64,000 nt of DNA from Deltaproteobacteria bacterium (GTDB taxonomy: Bacteria; Desulfobacterota; Desulfobacteria; Desulfobacterales; Desulfatirhabdiaceae). Of this stretch, positions 46,714 through 54,259 are shown one piece after another. The notes below the pieces were generated by a model. That model was not told where the DNA came from, did not search any database, and was given only the letters and a program-made list of their open reading frames with translations. The position numbers and the translations under genes were made by a program. Numbering within the stretch: position 1 is the first letter of the stretch; each line of letters opens with the position of its first letter. The stretch spans positions 1-64,000 of the forward strand of contig JACRBZ010000010.1 in NCBI GenBank assembly GCA_016219185.1, read 5' to 3'.

Positions 46714-48309
46714 ATGGGACGAACCGCCAACCAATATGTCAAACTTCTTATACTTCTGATTTTCTTCCTCTGTCTCGCCCCTGAAGGCGCAGAAACCCAG
46801 GTGCCGGGTGATCCGCCTGCCGTCGCCACGAATCGTTATGTCGGCGGGTTTACCTCTCCAGTGCATATCACGCATGCCGGAGACGGCAGCGGCAGGCTTT
46901 TTGTGGTGGAGCAACCCGGACGCATCAGGATCGTGAAAGACGGCAGGACGCTTCCGACTTCTTTTCTCGACATCTCCGGTCGCGTCAGTTGCTGCGGAGA
47001 ACGTGGGCTCCTGAGTGTGACCTTTCCCCCGGGGTATGCGGCAAAGGGGCACTTCTATGTCGACTATACGAATCCGGCCGGTGACACCGTGGTGGCCCGC
47101 TACCGTCTCAGCGCCGACCCTGATGTTGCCGATGCATCGACGGAAGAGATTCTCCTGACGATAGCCCAGCCCTATGCAAACCATAACGGCGGCCAGCTCG
47201 CCTTCGGCCCTGACGGGTATCTTTACATCGGTATGGGGGATGGCGGATCGGGCGGTGATCCGCTCAACAACGGCCAGAATACAAATGTCCTCCTGGGCAA
47301 GCTCCTGAAAATCGATGTGGAGGCGGGTATTGCGCCCTATGCCATCCCGGCGACAAATCCTTATCGCCTGTTGGCCGGGTACCGGCCGGAGATCTGGGCC
47401 CTTGGATTGAGGAACCCCTGGCGGTTTTCGTTCGACCGGCTGACAGGGGACCTCTATATCGGCGATGTTGGACAAAATATGTATGAAGAGATAGACTTTC
47501 AACCTGCTGCAAGTACGGGTGGTGAAAATTATGGATGGCGCATCATGGAAGGTTTTCACTGCTACGATCCCCCAACGTGTAACCCGAACGGGCTCACCCT
47601 TCCGGTGGCGGAGTACGATCACAGTCTGGGGAACTGCTCGGTTACCGGAGGGGGAGTCTACCGCGGCGGCTTCTATCCCAATCTCTTCGGCTTCTACCTT
47701 TATGGCGATTATTGCAGCGGCAGGATATGGGGGCTCAAGAGAAACGGCGACACATGGCAAAACTCCCTGCTGCTGGATACTCCTTACACGATAACCACCT
47801 TTGGTGAGGATGAGGCAGGAACTATCTATTTCAGCGACTACACCAACGGCGACATCTACCTGATGTCGGATGCGCTCGGGGTAATGCCGCTTCCGACGGG
47901 AACCCGCGCCTTCTCCTATCCTGCCGAGACTCTCCCGACGGTCTCGATCGATCCTGCCCTGGCAAAGCCCATCGCTACGGGACTCGACGCTTTCGGAGGC
48001 CCCGCGCTGAACCTGCGCATCGCCCTGCCCCAATTGGGCGGAAGCGCGGATATCTATTTCGGGGTATATGCCCCGTACATTGATACCTCGCAGCTTTATC
48101 TGCTTACAGCCGACAACAGGCTGGCGCCCCTTTCTTCAGGAGTTGTTCGCTGGAAGGAAAAAACAACAGGCCCTATGGACGAACTGCCTTTCGGCACCAT
48201 CCCAATCTCTGCGCTGCAATCAGGCCCCTATTATCTCTATCTCCTTGTGACACCGGCCGGTGACCTGAGCAATTATTACCTCTGGACTACCTCGTTCAGT
48301 GTTCCCTGA
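46714..48309 (+). CDS. Exported PQQ-type glucose/sorbosone dehydrogenase-like protein
   Basis: Six-bladed beta-propeller of the glucose/sorbosone dehydrogenase family, 531 residues, with a signal peptide (about 1-30, after MGRTANQYVKLL). Family motifs: FTSPVHITHAGDGSGRLFVV, GGQLAFGPDGYLYIGMGDGG, WALGLRNPWRFSFD, GDVGQNMYEEIDF, GENYGWRIMEG and GVYRGGFYPNLFG. About 110 extra C-terminal residues form an unrecognised module. ATG 46714 is chosen for its AAAGGAGG; the frame upstream to 46642 lacks a signal. In family members PQQ-dependent sugar oxidation is known, but many homologues have no shown activity. Confidence 0.9.
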   Translation: MGRTANQYVKLLILLIFFLCLAPEGAETQVPGDPPAVATNRYVGGFTSPVHITHAGDGSGRLFVVEQPGRIRIVKDGRTLPTSFLDISGRVSCCGERGLLSVTFPPGYAAKGHFYVDYTNPAGDTVVARYRLSADPDVADASTEEILLTIAQPYANHNGGQLAFGPDGYLYIGMGDGGSGGDPLNNGQNTNVLLGKLLKIDVEAGIAPYAIPATNPYRLLAGYRPEIWALGLRNPWRFSFDRLTGDLYIGDVGQNMYEEIDFQPAASTGGENYGWRIMEGFHCYDPPTCNPNGLTLPVAEYDHSLGNCSVTGGGVYRGGFYPNLFGFYLYGDYCSGRIWGLKRNGDTWQNSLLLDTPYTITTFGEDEAGTIYFSDYTNGDIYLMSDALGVMPLPTGTRAFSYPAETLPTVSIDPALAKPIATGLDAFGGPALNLRIALPQLGGSADIYFGVYAPYIDTSQLYLLTADNRLAPLSSGVVRWKEKTTGPMDELPFGTIPISALQSGPYYLYLLVTPAGDLSNYYLWTTSFSVP

Positions 48310-48777
48310 TAGAAAATATAAATCCTCATCCGGGCAAATGGCTCGTTAACAATCAGTAACTGTCATCATAATGATCCCCCCAAGTTACATCTGGCTGGCT
48401 CCGGGCAGGACAAGAACAGCATCTCGTATTCAGCTCGAAATTGATTCAGCCCTTCCGACTTGCTCGGGCCCCGCAGTGGGGTGTTCAGGGTTTCCCGTCC
48501 GCTGATAAATTTACATAAATGTCTTTCAAATCTAAAATAGAAACAATAATGTGATTTATGATCGCCACCAAAAAGATGTCTCTCATTTTTTTATCATGCG
48601 AATCAGGAGATATATTGTTTATTTTCTGAACGAAAACATGCTAACATTTTGATATCAATAATGACTTTTGCAATTTTATTACAATCAATCCACCGAACGA
48701 CTCACCCGTCTTGACTATTGGCATTTAATTTGCTTGTCAACTGCTTCGTTTACTTTCATCAAACAGGAGTTGTTGAT
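48310..48777. other. 468-bp intergenic region upstream of the receptor/EAL pair
   Basis: No gene seen on either strand. It contains a short CCCC/GGGG hairpin near 48465-48480 and, at its right end, the sigma-54-type promoter listed separately. Confidence 0.55.
48719..48734 (+). promoter_or_regulatory. Sigma-54-type promoter
   Basis: TGGCATTTAATTTGCT matches TGGCAYRNNNNYTGCW at 15 of 16 positions, with the invariant GG (48720-48721) and GC (48732-48733) exactly 10 bp apart. The expected start is about 48745, 33 bp before the receptor ATG. Confidence 0.65.
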
Positions 48778-50226
48778 ATGTCAATGAACAAAAGAGGCTG
48801 GATTGTTTTGACTGTGCTGGTGGCGATGATTCTATTGCCTCAAGTGTTCGTGCTCACGGAACTGGACCGAATTATCAAGGATGGGCCTGTCCTTGAAGCG
48901 TCGGTGAAAAATGCCGCGGCCGAATCGAGTCGCAATACAGACAAATTGCAGGCAGGCGACGCCGTTTCCAGACTGCACGGCTTGCGCTGGCAGATAGCGG
49001 GAGCCGCATTATTATCCGCGGTTCTGGTCCTTATAGCGGTCGCCGCCACGCTTCACGGGTCTAAAATTTTTTTTCACGATATCATCGTTGTGCTGGATAA
49101 ACTGGCCGGCAGAATCGACAGCACCTCCTATGCGGTTAAAACCACCGGCACCTTGTTAGCCGACGACACCCGGCGCCAATCCAGCGCCATCATGCAAACC
49201 GCCCAGACCCATAAAGGCATCGCGACCCTGAGTCGCGACAACGCAGCCCACGCCAGGAACGCGAACGCACGGATACGGGATTATAGCGAAAAAGTCGAAA
49301 CCGCCAACCAGACGTTGCAGCGGCTTATCCAATCCATGAACGATATCAAACACGCCAGCGAGGGAATCAAAAAAATCGTGGACGATATCAACGGCATTGC
49401 CGCCAAAACAAATCTGCTCGCCATCAACGCCGGGGTGGAGTCGGCCAAGGCCGGAATGGCGGGGCGGACCTTTGGCATTATAGCGGATGAGGTCCGCAAT
49501 CTGGCTCTCGTATCGAGTGATTCGGCGAAGCAGACAAACACGCTGATCGAATCAACGATCGAAAAAATCAATAACGGTGCGGCCACGGTCAGCCAGGTTG
49601 TGGATGTCTTCAGAGATACCGCCGCTTTTGTTGAGGATATCAAGGTGAACATGGAGGCCATCTCCGGTGCCGCACGCGATCAATCGGATAAGCTTCACAG
49701 TCTTGAGGCGCCCCTCGATGAGCTTGAATCCCTGACCGACCGCAATGTCGATAATTCAAAGCAGACCGATGCGATCTCGGAAGAACTGCAAAAAAACGGC
49801 GAGGAGTTGCGTGTCTTTCTCGGCAACTTCATTTTAAAAACGATATCCCGGCGAAGTTTATCCGAAAGCGTGCTATCCCGAACACTTGCGGAAATTGAAA
49901 AACTTGTCTGCCATCTTCAACCGGCGGGCCTGGACAAAACAGCGCACATGCGCATTTTAACCATCGGGAAAAAAAGATTTAACCATCGCGTTGAAGCCAT
50001 CTATACGTGTCGCGATGACGGCTCCTTTATCTATTCCGACCCACCGGCGGGCATCCCGGATGCCAGGATTCGACCCTGGTGGCAAAAGGCCATTTCCGGC
50101 CGGCCTTACGTATCCCCGATTTACATCTCGGCCATTAACCAGAAGCCATGCTGCACCATTTCAGTCCCATTTTACGCGCAGAACGACCTGATCGCCGGCG
50201 TTCTGGGCGTTGACCTGAACGTATGA
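48778..50226 (+). CDS. Chemoreceptor-like protein with C-terminal cytoplasmic sensor module
   Basis: 482 residues. Two helices (about 8-28 and 72-94) bracket a short ~45-residue periplasmic loop, so little outside sensing is expected. No HAMP is evident. The signalling domain is divergent: the tip reads TNLLAINAGVESAKAGMAGR and [12 protein letters not shown], with Met replacing the conserved Glu of AGE. After it comes a ~110-residue cytoplasmic domain of Cache/PDC appearance (EAIYTCRDDGSFIYSDPP, RIRPWWQKAISGRPYVSPIY, ending GVLGVDLNV). ATG 48778 follows AGGAG. It probably forms a unit with the EAL gene 103 bp downstream. Confidence 0.85.
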   Translation: MSMNKRGWIVLTVLVAMILLPQVFVLTELDRIIKDGPVLEASVKNAAAESSRNTDKLQAGDAVSRLHGLRWQIAGAALLSAVLVLIAVAATLHGSKIFFHDIIVVLDKLAGRIDSTSYAVKTTGTLLADDTRRQSSAIMQTAQTHKGIATLSRDNAAHARNANARIRDYSEKVETANQTLQRLIQSMNDIKHASEGIKKIVDDINGIAAKTNLLAINAGVESAKAGMAGRTFGIIADEVRNLALVSSDSAKQTNTLIESTIEKINNGAATVSQVVDVFRDTAAFVEDIKVNMEAISGAARDQSDKLHSLEAPLDELESLTDRNVDNSKQTDAISEELQKNGEELRVFLGNFILKTISRRSLSESVLSRTLAEIEKLVCHLQPAGLDKTAHMRILTIGKKRFNHRVEAIYTCRDDGSFIYSDPPAGIPDARIRPWWQKAISGRPYVSPIYISAINQKPCCTISVPFYAQNDLIAGVLGVDLNV

Positions 50227-50329
50227 TCCGATTTCTCCATGCCATTGTAAACTTTACGGCAATGTGCCGCAGTGCTTCCATGCCTTCGTATCTCCGCCCG
50301 GTATCGTGGTCTGGAAAAAGGAATATCCC

Positions 50330-51589
50330 ATGAAAGAAACATCGCCTGTTTACGGCGCGGATTTTATCGGGCAATCGACCCGCCGGGTGGATGGTCAAAC
50401 ATACGGGGCCTTCAAAGGTTGCCGGCTCAGCAGCGTGTATCAACCGATTTTCAGTCTGGCCCATAAAAGAATCGTCGGCTATGAGGCATTGATCCGGGCT
50501 GAAAATTCACAAAACCAGGCGATACGGCCCGATGAGCTGTTCCGACCGGAAGAAAGCCTCTCCGATATTGTCCTTCTGGACAGATTGTGCCGATATATCC
50601 ACATCGATAATTTTCAGGCCTTTGGCGACAGGATCAACTGGCTTTTTCTCAACGTATCCCCCCAGACGATCATTCATGGAAAGGAATTCGGTTCCTTTTT
50701 TGGTTCGGTGCTCGAACGATTCGATCTTCCATCGTATCGTGTTATCATTGAAATTGTGGAGTATCCGATTTCAGGGGCAGATAACATCCGCCTCATCGAA
50801 ACCGTGAAATATTACCATGAACTGGGGTGTCTCATCGCCATCGATGACTTCGGGGCCGGGTATTCGAATTTCGACCGGATCTGGACGTTGAAGCCCGATA
50901 TCGTAAAGCTCGATCGCTCCATGCTTTTGCGCGCCACCGACAGGAAAAATATCCGGCAATTGCTTCCGGGCATCGTATCTCTCCTTCACCAAGCCGGATC
51001 CCTTGTTATCATCGAAGGAATCGAGACGGAAGAACAAGCCATCATTGCACTGGAGAGTGACGCCGACATGGTCCAGGGGTATTTTTTTGCAAGACCGCAT
51101 CATGACCTGAGTGAACTTTCCGGCGTTACGCCTCCCTTTAAATCGCTTTTTGAATCCTATAAAGCCTCCGAAGCACTTCGCGGAAAAGAATTTCAACACA
51201 CATACCACCGTTATCACAAGCCCTTTCAGACCGCCGTCATCCTGCTTAAAACCGGCCATTCGCTGGTTGATTCGAGCAAACCGCTTTTTGAGGACGACTC
51301 GATCATTCGATGCTACCTGCTGGAACCAAGCGGGCTGCAGATCGGATATACGGTTACTTCCCAGGTGCATGCCGACAAGGTCGATCTTCGCTTCAAGCCA
51401 TTGGAGGATGCAAAAAGCGCGGACTGGTTCAGACGTCATTATCTCCGGCGTGCCATCATGCATCCGGGTCAACTCCAAATCACCCGCCCCTATCTTTCCA
51501 TCACCGGCGCCCATATGTGCAGCACGCTCTCCATGATGATTCATACCTCTTCGGGCGATATTATTTTGTGCTGCGACCTGAAACTTTGA
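50330..51589 (+). CDS. EAL-domain c-di-GMP phosphodiesterase with C-terminal sensor module
   Basis: Cytoplasmic, 419 residues. The EAL domain (~35-270) keeps the catalytic set: YEALIRAEN, NVSPQT, EIVEYP, DDFGAGYSN, DIVKLDR and EGIETEEQ, so hydrolysis of c-di-GMP is expected. The C-terminal ~130 residues form a PAS/Cache-like module (SIIRCYLLEPSGLQIGY, ADWFRRHYLRRAI, RPYLSITGAHMCSTLS, ending CCDLKL) resembling the end of the preceding receptor protein. ATG 50330 follows AAAGGA. Confidence 0.92.
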   Translation: MKETSPVYGADFIGQSTRRVDGQTYGAFKGCRLSSVYQPIFSLAHKRIVGYEALIRAENSQNQAIRPDELFRPEESLSDIVLLDRLCRYIHIDNFQAFGDRINWLFLNVSPQTIIHGKEFGSFFGSVLERFDLPSYRVIIEIVEYPISGADNIRLIETVKYYHELGCLIAIDDFGAGYSNFDRIWTLKPDIVKLDRSMLLRATDRKNIRQLLPGIVSLLHQAGSLVIIEGIETEEQAIIALESDADMVQGYFFARPHHDLSELSGVTPPFKSLFESYKASEALRGKEFQHTYHRYHKPFQTAVILLKTGHSLVDSSKPLFEDDSIIRCYLLEPSGLQIGYTVTSQVHADKVDLRFKPLEDAKSADWFRRHYLRRAIMHPGQLQITRPYLSITGAHMCSTLSMMIHTSSGDIILCCDLKL

Positions 51590-51596
51590 TACATCC

Positions 51597-51670
51597 AGAT
51601 GATTTTTGTCATCACCTGCCAGGAATTTGCTCGTAAATGTCATTGACAGCATCCGAGACAGGTGCTAACC
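51597..51670 (+). repeat. Interspersed intergenic repeat, copy 1
   Basis: 74 bp beginning GATGATTTTTGTCATCAC and ending GACAGGTGCTAACC. It contains two potential hairpins (GATGA/TCATC at the left end; around TTGACAGCATCC at the right). It starts just after the EAL gene stop. Alignment with copy 2 needs one gap and shows roughly four-fifths identity by eye. The rest of 51590-51837 holds nothing clear. Confidence 0.8.
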
Positions 51671-51837
51671 CCAAAAGCTGCAAAAAGCGATTTCTTGCCT
51701 TCGATAACAGGTCTGCATGGGCATGACGAGAAAACTGCCTGAGATGTAAGGAACCGGCATCGCGGGTACCGCGTCTCAATAAGTGAGTGACTCCGGAAAA
51801 AAAGGCCGATGATGGATGAGATAGAAATATTCCACAT

Positions 51838-52353
51838 ATGAGAATAAGCATCATTTATATCGCATATCTAATTTTATCAGTCTATTATTTTGATTCGAAC
51901 AATTATGCAGATTGCCAGATGCAATTCATGGATTCCGTTTCCACAGATCACCGTTTTCTTGCTAACATGAATTGTGAGAATATCAATCCCGATATGGTCA
52001 CTGATGGAAAAATCTGTAATCAGATCGGCTTTCAGTACTATGAAAATGGAGATTTTGCAAATGCGATAGGCTACTATAAAAAAGCCATTGCACTGTCTCC
52101 GGAATATCCGGTCCCCCTTAACAACCTCGGTGTGGTCTATTTGAAATCGAATAAACTGGAACTGGCCCGTGAATGCTTTTCTAAAGCCATTGTCTTGAAT
52201 CCCGAATATGTTAAAGCAATATGTAATCTGGCAGTCGTATCCTACAAAGTGGGAGATTTAGAAGCAGCCAGGCAGCTTTACCAAAAGGCGAAACGCGTTG
52301 ACGGCTCCTATGTTAAGCAGCGAATTGATAATTATATTAATCATAATCAGTAG
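51838..52353 (+). CDS. TPR-repeat protein
   Basis: 171 residues with an N-terminal hydrophobic segment (1-18) and at least two to three tetratricopeptide repeats from residue ~60: QIGFQYYENGDFANAIGYYK, LNNLGVVYLKSNKLELARE and CNLAVVSYKVGDLEAARQLY. TPRs mediate protein contacts; no specific partner can be named. No ribosome site precedes ATG 51838, and internal ATGs (51919, 51967) are also unsupported, so the start is uncertain. Flanked on both sides by copies of the intergenic repeat. Confidence 0.75.
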   Translation: MRISIIYIAYLILSVYYFDSNNYADCQMQFMDSVSTDHRFLANMNCENINPDMVTDGKICNQIGFQYYENGDFANAIGYYKKAIALSPEYPVPLNNLGVVYLKSNKLELARECFSKAIVLNPEYVKAICNLAVVSYKVGDLEAARQLYQKAKRVDGSYVKQRIDNYINHNQ

Positions 52354-52426
52354 GTTATATATTTAATGCATAAAAACCGATTTGAGCCGAACTGCCCACG
52401 ATTCGCCGGCAACAAATGACACCCCG

Positions 52427-52501
52427 AGATGATTTTTCTCATCACTTGCCGGGAAATCGACTCGGAAATGTCCTTGACAGCATTCAGGACAGGTGCTATC
52501 C
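52427..52501 (+). repeat. Interspersed intergenic repeat, copy 2
   Basis: 75 bp, GATGATTTTTCTCATCAC to GACAGGTGCTATCC, same orientation as copy 1. The internal TGTCCT/AGGACA pair forms a 6-bp stem around TGACAGCATTC. Lies between the TPR and SHOCT genes. Confidence 0.85.
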
Positions 52502-52563
52502 AAAACTCTCAGACAGTGCATATCACCGACAGGTAAATACTAAAGACATGGGAGGAAGAAGCG

Positions 52564-52815
52564 ATGAGAGTCTGTAAGGCTTTTCTGGTGGGAATGGCGA
52601 TCATGGTCATGGTTGGCCTGGGTGGTTGTTGCGGAGGCGGTACCACGGTCAAGGAGCAGCCCATCACCACGACCACAACAACAAACACAACAACTTTGGG
52701 AGAAGAATTGAAATCCCTTAAGGATGCCTATGACAAGGGTATCATCACAGAGAAGGAATATAACGCAGCCAAAGAAAAAATCATAAAGCAGAGAACCGAG
52801 ACCGATAAAAAATAG
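52564..52815 (+). CDS. SHOCT-domain lipoprotein
   Basis: 83-residue predicted lipoprotein. A short hydrophobic signal leads to the lipobox LGGC with Cys22; a Gly then Thr-rich linker (nearly all Thr at ~36-45) is followed by a C-terminal SHOCT motif (LKSLKDAYDKGIITEKEYNA). SHOCT domains are small helical modules of unknown function at protein termini. GGAGGAAG precedes the ATG. It is 34 bp upstream of the yidD-like gene. Confidence 0.85.
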   Translation: MRVCKAFLVGMAIMVMVGLGGCCGGGTTVKEQPITTTTTTNTTTLGEELKSLKDAYDKGIITEKEYNAAKEKIIKQRTETDKK

Positions 52816-52849
52816 TCGGAAAATGTTGAAATAAGGAGAAAATCTGATC

Positions 52850-53290
52850 TTGCAAGGGTTCCGGACAGCCGGCAATAAATGGACCATCATCTTGGCATTG
52901 TGCGTCCTCATTTTCTGGTTTGCTCCTGGTTCCAGCATCGGCGCCGGGGCTGCGGAAGGGCCTATGAAAGGGCCCCGTGCCGGCACCCTGCAACCTTCCC
53001 CGGCTCGGAAACCCCCAACCTCAAGCGTTCAAATTGCTTTTCTCGAGTCCATCAAATTCTATCAAAAATGGGTCTCCCCCATCGGCGGGGATCGTTGCGG
53101 GTTTCGCCCCAGTTGTTCGCGGTATGGCTATACGGCCATCACAACCCAGGGGCCCGTCGTGGGCCTCATGATGACCGGAGATCGGTTGATCCGGTGCAAT
53201 ATCTGGAAAAGCCCCGGACCCGATTATTTCCTGCTCCCCAACGGGAGACTCTACGACCCCCTTTCAAACAATCTGTTTGTAGATAAATGA
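52850..53290 (+). CDS. yidD: YidD-family membrane insertion factor
   Basis: 146 residues with the YidD core FYQKWVSPIGGDRCGFRPSCSRYG-type motif (three Cys) and a following amphipathic helix (VVGLMMTGDRLIRCN). YidD helps insert inner-membrane proteins with YidC. Unlike ordinary ~80-residue YidD, this one has an added N-terminal signal-like segment and a Pro-rich linker, so it may be exported or anchored. The start is TTG 52850 with AAGGAG 11 bp upstream, a slightly long spacing. It is not next to rnpA/yidC, the usual place. Its stop overlaps the TPR gene start (ATGA). Confidence 0.85.
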   Translation: MQGFRTAGNKWTIILALCVLIFWFAPGSSIGAGAAEGPMKGPRAGTLQPSPARKPPTSSVQIAFLESIKFYQKWVSPIGGDRCGFRPSCSRYGYTAITTQGPVVGLMMTGDRLIRCNIWKSPGPDYFLLPNGRLYDPLSNNLFVDK

Positions 53291-54177
53291 GACAATCGCC
53301 TGGCGTGCTCGCCTTATTGATTCTCTGCTTTTGCCTTCCGCCGGGCTCACCGCTTGCTTCGGAAAAAGGGATTATCCTGACCGAAGACACGGAACTGAAG
53401 GTTGCCGACGCATTCATGAATGAGCGTGAGTATTACCGGGCGATTACCGAGTATAAAAAATTCCTGATCCTTTTCCCCGAGTCGGACAGAGCGGATTATG
53501 CTTTGTTTAATATCGGCATGGCGTATTACCACGGCGAGGAATTTGAGGCATCTGCCCGGACGCTCGCAAATCTGAGGGAAAAATACCCGGAGAGCAGCCA
53601 CGCCCCCGAAGCGCTGTATTTTGAGGGACTCGGCTATCGGAAGCTCAAGAATGACTCACATGCAAAAACCGCCCTGAAAGAAGTCGCGGACACCTATCCC
53701 GACTCTGAATATGCTCCCATGGCTCTGGTTGCGGATGCGATGCTGTCGCTGGAACAGGACAATGTCAACGCCGGCAGGCAAGACATGGAAAAACTGGTTG
53801 CTGCCTATCCCGATTATCCTGTTTCAATGAAGGCAAAAGAAACATTAGGGCTGTTTGACCAGTATCAGGACCTTCCCATAAAATCGGAGATACTGGCCGG
53901 GATCATGTCTGCAGTGGTTCCGGGGAGCGGCTACATTTATGCTGAACATTACGGCGATGGCATTACCGCCTTTCTCATCAATGCTCTGGCCATCGCCGGA
54001 ACCGTAACCGCCCTCAATCAAGAGAACTATGCCGTAGCAGCCATTGTGGGCGGCGTCGGTCTGCCCTTCTACCTCGGAAACATCTACGGTTCAGCCAATG
54101 CCGCGAAGAAATGGAACATTGCGGTGAGGAATGATTTGCGCAACCGGATCTCCGTTACCCTCGACTACGATTTTTAG
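53287..54177 (+). CDS. Exported TPR protein with C-terminal membrane segments
   Basis: 296 residues: signal peptide (about 1-24), TPR/BamD-like repeats (~35-190: EYKKFLILFPESDRADYALF, ALYFEGLGYRKLKNDSHAK), then a hydrophobic C-terminal part (EILAGIMSAVVPGSGYIYAE, ITAFLINALAIAGTVTAL, AAIVGGVGLPFYLGNIYG) with two membrane helices. This arrangement downstream of a YidD gene recurs in deltaproteobacteria as far as I recall. Probable envelope assembly role; not established. Coupled to yidD by a 4-bp overlap. Confidence 0.85.
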   Translation: MRQSPGVLALLILCFCLPPGSPLASEKGIILTEDTELKVADAFMNEREYYRAITEYKKFLILFPESDRADYALFNIGMAYYHGEEFEASARTLANLREKYPESSHAPEALYFEGLGYRKLKNDSHAKTALKEVADTYPDSEYAPMALVADAMLSLEQDNVNAGRQDMEKLVAAYPDYPVSMKAKETLGLFDQYQDLPIKSEILAGIMSAVVPGSGYIYAEHYGDGITAFLINALAIAGTVTALNQENYAVAAIVGGVGLPFYLGNIYGSANAAKKWNIAVRNDLRNRISVTLDYDF

Positions 54178-54259
54178 GAGGTCGGACCCTCCGTCTCATT
54201 GCCGGCCGGGGGCCATACCATGCCGAATCTCTCTGTCTGATCGCCCGAAATTTCCGAAT

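Noticed and set aside
46699-48033. 444-residue open frame on the minus strand
   Set aside because: Antisense to the sugar dehydrogenase gene, whose motifs are unmistakable; no ribosome site or domain.
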